Shown here piece by piece: positions 1 to 8,315 of a DNA stretch of 64,000 nucleotides; the stretch's first letter is position 1; every line of letters begins with the position of its first letter. The stretch lies in NCBI RefSeq assembly GCF_030412265.1, contig NZ_JAUHLN010000008.1, positions 23,151 through 87,150 of the forward strand. The letters are read 5' to 3'. The notes beneath the pieces are model-generated. The model saw only the letters and a program-made list of their open reading frames with translations, had not been told where the DNA came from and did not search any database. Source of the stretch: Fictibacillus terranigra. GTDB taxonomy: Bacteria > Bacillota > Bacilli > Bacillales > Fictibacillaceae. A program made the translations under genes and the position numbers.

Positions 1-1
1 T

Positions 2-607
2 GGGTTTGTAAACAGCCCTGAAAGTGTAAAAGCGTTAGAACAGATCATTCTGTGGAAAAAAGACGGTCTTTTAAGCCCGACCATTCTTGGAGGAGAGCCA
101 GGTGCATGGGACGGGATCAAGAAGCATGAATATATGATGCTTGATGACGGACCTTGGTTCTACAGTGTCTTGATGAATGAAGAGAAGAAAAAAGAAGACC
201 CATTAGAATATACGGTGCGCGGACTTATACCTGAAGGTCCTGGTGGCAGCCGTTCTGTAATTGGTGGAGAGGATCTCGTAATCTTTGCAAACTCCAAGCA
301 TCCAGAAGAAGCTTGGACATTTGCACAATGGATGCTGACAAAAGAGCCTCAAAAACTTATGTCTGAAACAGGCTTAATCCCTACGAACCTGAACGCGGCA
401 AAAGACCCTGAGTTTTTAAAAGTTCCGTTTGTAAAAGAGTATGTCGACCAATTGGAAACAGCATTACCACGCACACCGATTCCACAGTGGTCTGAATTTG
501 AAAAAGTGTTTAACTTAAACATTGAAAAAGCCATCCGAGGAAAGATGTCAGTAAAAGAAGCGTTGGATGATACGGCTAAACAAGGAGAAGCCATCCTTAA
601 GAAATAA
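2..607 (+). CDS. Sugar ABC transporter substrate-binding protein (5'-truncated by window)
   Basis: This is the C-terminal ~201 residues of a family-1 extracellular solute-binding lipoprotein; the reading frame is open to the window edge, so the start and lipobox lie outside. It would capture a sugar, probably an oligosaccharide, outside the membrane and hand it to the two permeases that follow. The segment DGPWFYSVL, the GGEDLVIF stretch and the EEAWTFAQWM motif align clearly with EGPWFYSVL, GGENLVIM and DAAWTFMKWM in the second binding protein at 6449-7744, so the two are paralogues. It heads the importer operon with the permease genes at 684 and 1690. The sugar is inferred from the two GH66 genes nearby, not seen directly. 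Confidence 0.9.
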   Translation, partial: GFVNSPESVKALEQIILWKKDGLLSPTILGGEPGAWDGIKKHEYMMLDDGPWFYSVLMNEEKKKEDPLEYTVRGLIPEGPGGSRSVIGGEDLVIFANSKHPEEAWTFAQWMLTKEPQKLMSETGLIPTNLNAAKDPEFLKVPFVKEYVDQLETALPRTPIPQWSEFEKVFNLNIEKAIRGKMSVKEALDDTAKQGEAILKK

Positions 608-683
608 AAATCCGCAGATGCACTTCACATAGTGGAGTGCATTTGTTCAACTATCAGATCATTAATCGCAAGGGGGGAGAAAG

Positions 684-1661
684 ATGGCATCTGTAAAACC
701 AGAATTAAACCAAGCACCTAAATACAATCAGCAGCCAAATCCCAGATCAGAAGGAAAGAAAAAAGCCATTACAAAAGGAATCAAACAATGGGGAGAAGTG
801 TTTCCTTTTATTATTATTGGCTTGATTGGAGCCGTTGTTTTTGTTATTTATCCCTTGATTAAGGGGGTAATTATGAGCTTTCAAGATTACAGTATCATCC
901 CTGGGGCAGAGAGTCCTTTTGTTGGTCTTGAAAACTATAAAGAAGCATTCCGCGATGAACAATTTAAATATGCGGTCAGAAATACACTGTTAAACACAGT
1001 GGTGACCGTACCGATCAACTGGTTTTTAGGTTTGGTATTTGCTGTACTGATCAACATGCATTTTATTAAATATAAAATTGCGTTCAGAACGCTTTACTAT
1101 TTACCTATCATCACATCCTGGATCGTCGTAGCTTTTTTATTCCGCTTTCTATTTGCAGATGGAGAGAGTGGGCTTATAAATTTTTTGTTGCATACAAAGC
1201 TCGGGCTCATCGATGAACCGATCAGCTGGCTACAGAATCAATGGACAGCCATGTTGGTAATCTGGACATTTCATATTTGGAAAACAGTAGGGTGGACGGT
1301 TGTAATCTATTTGGCGGCTTTGCAAGGAATCCCGAAAGAGCTGTATGAAGCGGCAAGTATCGACGGAGCAAACGGATTAAGACTTTTCCGAAATGTCACC
1401 ATTCCATTGTTAGGTCCGGTGACGATCTTTGTATTGATCAACCTTGTGATCGGCGCATTTAATATTTTTCCGCAAGTGTACTTCATTACCAATGGCGGTC
1501 CGATCGGTCAGACTGAAGTTTTACAAAGCATGATCTATAAGGAAGCTTTCAACAACTTTAATTTTGGGTATTCGTCTGCACTCGGTGTCATGATGGGGCT
1601 TACGATCTTTTTCGTAACCTGGACGCAGCAAAAGAAAATTGGAAACCAGCGATACTTTTAA
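684..1661 (+). CDS. Sugar ABC transporter permease, MalF type
   Basis: First inner-membrane permease of a carbohydrate ABC importer (CUT1 type), 325 aa. The N-terminus is a polar cytoplasmic stretch of about 35 residues, followed by six hydrophobic segments. The EAA loop that docks the ATPase is visible as EAASIDGANGLRLFRNVTIP near residue 225. The start is ATG 684 with ribosome site AAGGGGGGAG just upstream. It follows the binding protein by 76 bp and precedes the second permease by 28 bp, so they are one operon. No ATPase gene is present in the locus. As in many Bacillus CUT1 systems, a shared MsmX-type ATPase elsewhere is the likely energiser (inference). Confidence 0.95.
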   Translation: MASVKPELNQAPKYNQQPNPRSEGKKKAITKGIKQWGEVFPFIIIGLIGAVVFVIYPLIKGVIMSFQDYSIIPGAESPFVGLENYKEAFRDEQFKYAVRNTLLNTVVTVPINWFLGLVFAVLINMHFIKYKIAFRTLYYLPIITSWIVVAFLFRFLFADGESGLINFLLHTKLGLIDEPISWLQNQWTAMLVIWTFHIWKTVGWTVVIYLAALQGIPKELYEAASIDGANGLRLFRNVTIPLLGPVTIFVLINLVIGAFNIFPQVYFITNGGPIGQTEVLQSMIYKEAFNNFNFGYSSALGVMMGLTIFFVTWTQQKKIGNQRYF

Positions 1662-1689
1662 CTTTGTCTTTTAGAAAGGAGGACAAATC

Positions 1690-2532
1690 GTGTATACAAC
1701 AAAAACGAGTTTGTTTTGGAAGTTTGTCGTATATGCCGTACTGATATTAGGTGTAGCCGTATTTATTATTCCGTTTATCTATATGCTTTTAACGACGTTT
1801 GTGGACAATGCGTATACACTGCCAAGGCCGAGCGAGGTTTTCTCGGTAACACCGAATCTGGATAACTATGAAACGGTTTGGAATAGGAATAACTTTTTTC
1901 GTTATTTCTTAAATAGTTTATTGATTGCAGGTGTCTCGATGGTTGGCAGCTTGTTTTTAGGTGCGCTGACAGCATATGCGTTCGCACGTTTTCAATTTCC
2001 GTTTAAAGAGTTTCTATTTCGTATGTTCCTTTTTACGATGATGATTCCAGTTGTACTGGCAATCGTTCCTCAATTTACAGTCATCAGCAATCTTGGACTC
2101 GTAAATACGTATGCTGGACTGTGGCTTCTCTACATCGGCGGTGGAGTAGTCGGTTCAACATTCTTTCTACGGGGCTTTTTTGAAACAATTCCGAAAGAGC
2201 TAGAAGATTCCATCCGGATTGACGGCGGTGGAAATTGGCGTATTTTTTGGAATATTTACTTGCCATTATCAAAACCGGCGTTAGGAACGATGGCGATCTT
2301 TTCGTTTTCAGGAACATGGGATGAGTACTTTGTGGCCCTTACGATTATTAAAGATGAAGCCCTTCGTACACTGCCGATCGCACTTATGATGTTTCAGGGC
2401 CAGCACGCCAGCAACTGGGCCTGGATCTTTGCAGCGTCTATCATCGCACTGCTGCCAGTGGTCTTGATCTATATCATCTTCCAAAAACATTTTGTGAAGA
2501 GCGGTTTAAGTGAAGGAAGTATGAAAGGATGA
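1690..2532 (+). CDS. Sugar ABC transporter permease, MalG type
   Basis: Second permease of the CUT1 importer, 280 aa, with about six membrane spans and an EAA-like loop (EDSIRIDGGGNWRIFWNIYL) near residue 178. It begins with GTG at 1690 behind a strong AGAAAGGAGG site. The stop overlaps the ATG of the following GH66 relic at 2529 (ATGA), which shows the relic was once translationally coupled to the importer. It forms the channel with the MalF-type partner. The substrate is inferred as isomalto-oligosaccharide or a related alpha-glucan because of the GH66 neighbours. Confidence 0.95.
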   Translation: MYTTKTSLFWKFVVYAVLILGVAVFIIPFIYMLLTTFVDNAYTLPRPSEVFSVTPNLDNYETVWNRNNFFRYFLNSLLIAGVSMVGSLFLGALTAYAFARFQFPFKEFLFRMFLFTMMIPVVLAIVPQFTVISNLGLVNTYAGLWLLYIGGGVVGSTFFLRGFFETIPKELEDSIRIDGGGNWRIFWNIYLPLSKPALGTMAIFSFSGTWDEYFVALTIIKDEALRTLPIALMMFQGQHASNWAWIFAASIIALLPVVLIYIIFQKHFVKSGLSEGSMKG

Positions 2533-3055
2533 GAAAGAAAATCGTCATTTGTATTGCCGCAGTTTGTTTGCCTAGTACTCTTGCTTACAGGATGCATATC
2601 CAAGAGTATTGTCGTTGAAATCGAGGAAAGAGAAGAGAAAAAACCACTATTAAAACTCTGTCGATACGGACAAAGCCAGATATAATCCAGGTGACACGAT
2701 TCACTTCACTTTGGGTCTCAGTCAAAAAATGAACGGAGAGTCACTCGTGATTCGTTATCGCAAGGTGACGAGATTGTAAAAGAAGTGGAAAAGAACGCAA
2801 AAAACGACAAAACGTTAACATGGGAGTGGAAGTCTCCGAAAGACAATGAAAAAGGATACTTGGTAGAGTTTCTTTTAAAGAAAGATAAAGAGTATGGACC
2901 ACTTGATTGGTGCAAAAAAAGAAGTAAAGAACGTATGGATCGCTTCTCCTGACCATTATTTAGGATCCGATTTTAAGCAAAAAGATGGTAAAATGACTGT
3001 AACCATTCCTGCATTGAAATATTGGGATATGCTTGTCATTGAATACGAGAAATAA
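2529..3055 (+). pseudogene. Decayed, internally deleted GH66 dextranase-family gene
   Basis: A broken secreted-enzyme gene. The start MRKKIVICI overlaps the upstream permease stop. After one frameshift a lipobox LLLTGC appears. Another frame gives DKARYNPGDTIHF, which matches DKSRYTPGEKVKM of the intact GH66 protein at 8316-12614. Another frame continues with WEWKSPKDNEKGYLVEF, matching IEWTPPKQDFRGYLVKA. The last frame gives VWIASPDHYLG and PALKYWDMLVIEYEK, matching VYSASPDRHKG and PSLEYWEMIVIDRD at the extreme C-terminus of that protein. The whole catalytic barrel between these ends is missing and at least three frame changes are needed, so it cannot make an enzyme. It records an ancestral importer-GH66 operon. 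Confidence 0.85.
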
Positions 3056-3088
3056 CATCATAATAGTTACAAATGAGGGGCTGGAAAG

Positions 3089-4894
3089 ATGATCCGACAC
3101 ATGTGGCAAAAACAAAGTATTGCTGTAAAACTAATCGCAGCATTCTTGGTCGTGATTTTAATTCCAGCCTTTTTCTTAAGTTTTTTCTATTACAACTCCT
3201 CTTCTTCTATTATTAAACAGAATGTCCGCGAATCTTCTCTTCAGATTACGAAACAAGCAGCCAACACGCTCTCGTATATCTTTACGGTAGGCAGTGATAC
3301 ATCAGAATTGGTTTATGGAGATTCCGCCGTTCAACAAACGGTCATAATGGATGCGGATCCTGCTGCACCAAACATCGAAAAAAAAGAAAGGAATAATATC
3401 CTGACTGATAAACTGAATAACTATGTTTTCTCGAGTTCCTTCGTAAAAATTATCTATGTGTTAAAAGAAGAGAATACGAGTTGGGGAAGCGGCACCTTCT
3501 CTTTTTATAAATGGAATAAGGAAAGAAAATCAGAGCTTGAGTGGCTGAAGCAGGCACAGGAGAAAGACGGGGAGCTTGTGTGGATGGGTCTGCAGAAAGA
3601 CAAATACAGCGGCGGCGGAGACAATACAGAGCTCGTTCTTCCAGTCGGCCGTGTTCTGAAGGATTTTGAAACGCTAAATAATATTGGCTATATTTTAGTG
3701 AATTTAGATGGGAAAAATATATTATCCAAGATTAATCAGCTGAAACTTGGGCAGACCGGAAAATTCTTTGTGGTAAATGAATCAGGGCACATCATGATCC
3801 ATCCGGATGTCTCCCGAGTTGGAAATCAGCTGAAGAATGCGGATCTGTATCATTCTGTCGTACAAGATGAAAGTGCAGAGTTTGAATACGTACATAACAA
3901 CACGAATTATTATGGTGTTAAACAGCCGCTGAGCAATGGGTGGATGATCGTAGGAACTGTACCGGTTCACGAAATTACAGAAGAGATGGAGAAGCTGCAC
4001 CGGCTAGTCCTGCTTTCTTCCATCGGATTAACCATTGCGGCGATTCTGATCGGTTTGTTTATCGCTGGCAAAATTACAGATCCTATCAAGCAGCTAACGA
4101 CCCAGATGAAAAATGTTGAAAAAGGAAACTTAAAAGCCCGCACAAATGTTGTTTCTGATGATGAAATCGGACTGATGAGCAAACAGTTTAACACGATGAT
4201 CTGCCGTGTAGAGGATTTAATGGCGAGTGTAAATGATGAACGGAGCAAAAAGCAGCAGGCAGAATTAAGGGCGATCAAGAACCGAATCAATCCTCATTTC
4301 TTGTTTAATACGTTAAGTACAATTAAGTGGCTGATTCAATTTAAACAAAATGAAAAAGCGAATGAAGCTATCTCGGCGCTAACCCGGTTATTAGAAGCGA
4401 ACATGGGGAAGAAAGGAAACCTTATAACGGTTGCGGAAGAACTAGATATTTTAGAGAAGTACCTAGTGATTCTAAAAATTAGGTATGATCGAGAATTCCA
4501 TTTGGATATTGAAATCGATGATAAGCTGCTGGATTTTCGGATTCCGAGAATGCTGCTGCAGCCGATTGTTGAAAATGCGATTTTTCACGGCATCGTTCCT
4601 ACTGATACAACAGGGCTGATCCAATTAAAGGGAGAAGAAGAGAAAAGCGGATCTATAAGATTTATCATTACGGATAACGGAAAAGGGTTTGACCCGTCAA
4701 AATTAAAGCAGATCAAAGATATCGAAACATCCATACAGAATGGTTTTGTAGGGATTGGATTAGCTCATGTTTACGAGAGTATCCAGCTATATTATTCGCC
4801 AAAATCGACGATGATCGTTGAAAGTCAGGAAGGTACGGGAACACAGATAACGCTGCTTCTCTATCCGCTGAAGGAGGGTGAAGAACATGTATAA
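3089..4894 (+). CDS. Sensor histidine kinase, YesM family
   Basis: Membrane sensor kinase of 601 aa. It has an N-terminal membrane span (about 13-35), a large extracellular Cache-like sensing region (to about 300), a second span (about 303-325), a HAMP linker (GKITDPIKQLTTQM), then the His_kinase domain with phospho-acceptor H403 in NRINPHFLFNTL and a C-terminal ATPase with the N-box (QPIVENAIFHG) and G-box (DNGKGF, GIGLAHV). The family typically responds to extracellular carbohydrates and phosphorylates a YesN-type partner, here the next gene, whose start overlaps this stop. The ribosome site GAGGGG lies upstream of ATG 3089. Confidence 0.95.
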   Translation: MIRHMWQKQSIAVKLIAAFLVVILIPAFFLSFFYYNSSSSIIKQNVRESSLQITKQAANTLSYIFTVGSDTSELVYGDSAVQQTVIMDADPAAPNIEKKERNNILTDKLNNYVFSSSFVKIIYVLKEENTSWGSGTFSFYKWNKERKSELEWLKQAQEKDGELVWMGLQKDKYSGGGDNTELVLPVGRVLKDFETLNNIGYILVNLDGKNILSKINQLKLGQTGKFFVVNESGHIMIHPDVSRVGNQLKNADLYHSVVQDESAEFEYVHNNTNYYGVKQPLSNGWMIVGTVPVHEITEEMEKLHRLVLLSSIGLTIAAILIGLFIAGKITDPIKQLTTQMKNVEKGNLKARTNVVSDDEIGLMSKQFNTMICRVEDLMASVNDERSKKQQAELRAIKNRINPHFLFNTLSTIKWLIQFKQNEKANEAISALTRLLEANMGKKGNLITVAEELDILEKYLVILKIRYDREFHLDIEIDDKLLDFRIPRMLLQPIVENAIFHGIVPTDTTGLIQLKGEEEKSGSIRFIITDNGKGFDPSKLKQIKDIETSIQNGFVGIGLAHVYESIQLYYSPKSTMIVESQEGTGTQITLLLYPLKEGEEHV

Positions 4895-6425
4895 AGTCAT
4901 GATAGTGGATGATGAACCTGTTATCCGTTATGGATTAAAAGCATCGATACCTTTAGATAATGGTATGTACGAACTAACCGGTGCTTTTGCAAACGGAAAA
5001 GAAGCGTTACAACAATTTAACGAACAATGTCCCGATATTCTTATAACGGATATTAAGATGCCTATTATGGACGGATTAGAGCTAGCTAGACATGCGTTAG
5101 ACATTCATCCTTCGTTGAAGATTATTTTTGTCAGTAGCTACAGTGATTTTGATTATGTAAGAGAAGGTCTGAAGCTCGGTGCTGTAGATTACTTACTGAA
5201 GCCAACATTAGAACCAGAAGATCTGATTAAGCTGTTGGAAAAATGCACGCGGCTCATTCAGCAGGAACACAAGATACAGCAAGACCTAGATGAACATAGA
5301 GAAACCCAAAAGGGGCTTCACCGCAAGGAATTGGAACAGGAACTGAAGCAGATGCTTGCTTCAATTGAATATCGAGCTGATCCCGCAAAATGGAACGCGG
5401 CGTTTGGTGAAGGCTATATTATCTCATACGGAAGGATTCATAATAAAAAAGAACTTCAGGAAAAATTCGGCTACCTTTACCCGGGAATTAAAGCAGAAGA
5501 AGTTGTTGATACTTTTTACAGGAATTTTGATAGGGGCTCGATGTTTTCACTCTATAACTCAGATGTTATTCTCGTTTTGCCTTATTGCAAAGAATTCGAA
5601 AGTAATCTTCAGCATGTGAAAAGAAAACTGGAAGCGGATACAGGAATCACCTTATATATCGGTTACCAAAAAGGAAAAGTTGCTGCACATATTAATACGT
5701 GTTTTTACCAGGCAAAAGAGGCCTGTGACATTCATTTTTATCAAGTATCATCGGAAAGTTATCCATATGTTTCCAGCTTTTCAAATGATGAAAGTAAGAC
5801 CAGCTATTTGGATTATTTAAAAGAAGCTGTCAGAGAAAGTGACGGCGTAAAAACAGAAATCGTAAAAGAAAAGTGGATAGCTGAGTGGGAAAAAGGCAAT
5901 AAATCGCCTGATAAAGTCAAACGTGAAGCAGGAGAGATGTTAAGCATACTGTTTCAAAGAAAAGTAGATATTCCGATCCTTCTTCAAAAAATGGACGAGC
6001 TGACCCATACAGAAACATTGGAAGAACTTAAAACACTTTTGAATGCGACGATCGCTCAGTGGGAAATGGAACACCCGGTTACATTTGCTTCTATTACCTC
6101 CCATCAACAACTCATGGAAAAAGCATTGCATTACATCCAGCAAAATTACACGTCCGATCTAACGCTGCAAAAAATTGCTGACTACAGTTTTATAAGCAAA
6201 AACTATTTCAGTCTTTTGTTTAAAAAATACATGGATCAGAATTTCATTGATTATGTGATTTCATTGCGGGTTAAGAAGGCTGAAGACCTTTTGGCCAATA
6301 CTTCATTGAAAGTCTATGAAATCGCACACAAGTCGGGCTTTAATGATGTAAAATATTTCAGCAAACTGTTTAAAAAGCTTACAGGGCTTAGTCCAGTAGA
6401 CTTTCGAGAAAAAGCTCAAAAATAA
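4887..6425 (+). CDS. Response regulator, YesN/AraC family
   Basis: Cytoplasmic transcription regulator of 512 aa. The receiver domain (1-120) has the acidic pocket DDE at 8-10 and phospho-Asp D55 in ITDIKMP; the conserved K is in LLKPT. A variable middle region leads to a C-terminal AraC DNA-binding domain with two helix-turn-helix units (LQKIADYSFISKNYFSLLFK and YEIAHKSGFNDVKYFSKLFK). An in-frame GTG at 4878 touches the AAGGAGG site at 4871-4877; ATG 4887 has proper spacing and is preferred. It overlaps the kinase gene by 8 bp, so the two form a co-translated pair. Likely targets are the sugar importer and GH66 genes on either side (inference). Confidence 0.95.
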   Translation: MYKVMIVDDEPVIRYGLKASIPLDNGMYELTGAFANGKEALQQFNEQCPDILITDIKMPIMDGLELARHALDIHPSLKIIFVSSYSDFDYVREGLKLGAVDYLLKPTLEPEDLIKLLEKCTRLIQQEHKIQQDLDEHRETQKGLHRKELEQELKQMLASIEYRADPAKWNAAFGEGYIISYGRIHNKKELQEKFGYLYPGIKAEEVVDTFYRNFDRGSMFSLYNSDVILVLPYCKEFESNLQHVKRKLEADTGITLYIGYQKGKVAAHINTCFYQAKEACDIHFYQVSSESYPYVSSFSNDESKTSYLDYLKEAVRESDGVKTEIVKEKWIAEWEKGNKSPDKVKREAGEMLSILFQRKVDIPILLQKMDELTHTETLEELKTLLNATIAQWEMEHPVTFASITSHQQLMEKALHYIQQNYTSDLTLQKIADYSFISKNYFSLLFKKYMDQNFIDYVISLRVKKAEDLLANTSLKVYEIAHKSGFNDVKYFSKLFKKLTGLSPVDFREKAQK

Positions 6426-6448
6426 ACAAGAGTACAGGAGGTTTACGT

Positions 6449-7744
6449 ATGGCCAAACAAAGAATGTTCATTCATAAAATGGTGCTGTTTTTTTGTTTAG
6501 CTTTATTCGTAAACGGCTGCTCTGATCAAATTATTAGCAATAAGGAAGCTATTTCTACACTTCATAAAAAAGAGAAGGTTGAAGAACTTGTTTTCTGGCA
6601 CACATACAGTGATGAGGAAACAAGGGTGTTTGAGGAAGAGCTTATTCCACTCTTTCAAAAGAAATACCCTGAGATAAAAATCACGTCAGTCAGGCAGCCA
6701 TATAATGAACATTTAAAATCCGCTCTTATTTCAAAAGGATCTTCAGGACAAGCTCCTGACGTTGTAAGGATTGATATTGCCTGGGTTCCGGAATTCGCAT
6801 CTCTAGGACTTCTTGAACCATTGGATAGTTTTAAAGGATTTAAACAAAAGAAAAAAAAATTATACGCAAATGCACTAGAAACCAACCTTTACAACGGTTT
6901 ATACTACGGTCTTCCCGTTAATCTGACAACAAAAGCAGCCATTTATAACGAAATATCCTTAAACAGGGCTGGCATTAATGAACCGCCTGAAACAATGAAT
7001 GACTTTCTGAAACTCGCTGAAAAACAGCATGGTATTGGTTATATCGGGATGAAAGGATTAAATGCATGGGACAGCCTTCCTTATTTTTGGGGACTTGGCG
7101 GTATGTTAACGAACAGCGATTACACGCAAGCATCTGGATATTTTAACAGTAAAGAAAGTATTCACGCCGTATCAACAATCAAAAGCTGGAAAGATAAAGG
7201 ATTGTTGGCACCAAACTTTTCATCGGGATCGATCGATACATGGAACGAAATCCTGGAGGGACAGGCTTTTATGGCCGAAGAAGGGCCATGGTTTTACAGT
7301 GTGCTCTCCACATCTTATTATACAGTGGATCAGTTGATGAACGTAACGATACCTTATCCTTTCCCTGTTGATAAACAAGGAAAGGGATCTATTCTAGGGG
7401 GAGAGAACCTCGTAATTATGAATGGTACTGAACATAGAGATGCTGCGTGGACATTTATGAAATGGATGACGAGTGAAGATATTCAGCAGCGTATGTTTAA
7501 TTCAGGTATCCTCCCTGCAAATAAAGCGGCGGCAAACTCCTCAGCGATGCTAAAAACACCATACATGAAAGCGTATGTTGAAAGCCTGGAGAACGCCCGT
7601 CTTCGTCCACCCGTAAAAAGCTGGTCCCGTATGGAAAACGTATATACGAAAGCGATGGAAGCTATGATTTACCATAATCAGGATATTAGAACAACCTTAA
7701 ACGAAGCTGCAAACAAGATGGATCAGCTATTAAAAAGCGAATAA
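6449..7744 (+). CDS. Sugar-binding lipoprotein (second solute-binding protein)
   Basis: Family-1 extracellular solute-binding protein, 431 aa, with a lipoprotein signal ending in VNGC so that C24 would be lipidated. The mature start, ELVFWHTYSDEETRVFEEEL, is typical of sugar-binding proteins. It is paralogous to the binding protein at the window start (shared GPWFYSVL and AAWTFMKWM motifs). It sits 23 bp after the response regulator and 400 bp or more from any permease. It may feed the importer upstream, or act as an extracellular ligand-binding accessory for the sensor kinase (inference). Confidence 0.93.
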   Translation: MAKQRMFIHKMVLFFCLALFVNGCSDQIISNKEAISTLHKKEKVEELVFWHTYSDEETRVFEEELIPLFQKKYPEIKITSVRQPYNEHLKSALISKGSSGQAPDVVRIDIAWVPEFASLGLLEPLDSFKGFKQKKKKLYANALETNLYNGLYYGLPVNLTTKAAIYNEISLNRAGINEPPETMNDFLKLAEKQHGIGYIGMKGLNAWDSLPYFWGLGGMLTNSDYTQASGYFNSKESIHAVSTIKSWKDKGLLAPNFSSGSIDTWNEILEGQAFMAEEGPWFYSVLSTSYYTVDQLMNVTIPYPFPVDKQGKGSILGGENLVIMNGTEHRDAAWTFMKWMTSEDIQQRMFNSGILPANKAAANSSAMLKTPYMKAYVESLENARLRPPVKSWSRMENVYTKAMEAMIYHNQDIRTTLNEAANKMDQLLKSE

Positions 7745-8164
7745 AGAGATATTCAATTATTATATATCTTCATCATTCTTCATTCATTATTCTATCGTTA
7801 CTTTCATTCACTACCTCATGGTTTGATCAGATAAAAATTTTCAATCTTATAAAATGGTTTTTTTATGATGAAAAAATAAATGAATTATTCTTACCCTTTA
7901 ATAATGGAGATCATACAATTTTGATAGTCTTTTTAAGATGGGAAAAAGACAAGTTTCTTAAACGATCGGGTGCATTTAGAAGGAGAAGTGCTCCTTAAAA
8001 CAAGAACAGACAGTCATAAACATCCGGGCACTTATCTTTTATAAGATAAGTGTTTTTTTAATTCGGGTAAGAGATTGAACTATTCATCTGTTTTGTTCCT
8101 ATTAAATATTTCTTATTCATGCAAAAGAGGGCATTCTCCTTATACGGATTTCCGCCTTTTTTAT
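7745..8164 (+). other. Intergenic AT-rich region after the binding-protein gene
   Basis: No open reading frame of note lies here. Around 7979-7996 there is a small hairpin (AAGGAG/CTCCTT), and at 8029-8059 a strong terminator. The segment could be a leader RNA, but it matches no riboswitch class I recognise. Confidence 0.6.
8029..8059 (+). terminator. Rho-independent terminator
   Basis: A perfect 9-bp stem (CACTTATCT / AGATAAGTG) is followed by seven T. It probably ends the kinase-regulator-binding-protein transcript about 285 bp after its last stop codon and insulates the GH66 promoter. Confidence 0.8.
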
Positions 8165-8192
8165 TTGACCTTTCAAACAAACATAATATAAG
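8165..8192 (+). promoter_or_regulatory. Candidate sigma-A promoter of the GH66 gene
   Basis: TTGACC (-35) at 8165-8170 and TATAAG (-10) at 8187-8192 are separated by 16 bp, about 125 bp before the GH66 start. A second TATAAT occurs at 8203-8208 but lacks a good -35. Confidence 0.5.
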
Positions 8193-8207
8193 ACACCTTT
8201 TTTATAA

Positions 8208-8221
8208 TGTGAGCGGTTACA
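8208..8221 (+). promoter_or_regulatory. cre-like CcpA site
   Basis: TGTGAGCGGTTACA fits the cre consensus TGWAANCGNTNWCA at 13 of 14 positions. It lies just downstream of the candidate promoter, a position where CcpA binding blocks transcription, so glucose repression of the dextran-degrading enzyme is likely (inference). Confidence 0.6.
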
Positions 8222-8315
8222 TAAAATTGTAATATATGTGAAAATAAAACCGCATTTGAAGTGTTATTGATTTTGTAAATGCAACCATACTAGTAATCTT
8301 TTGAGGAGGAAAGGT

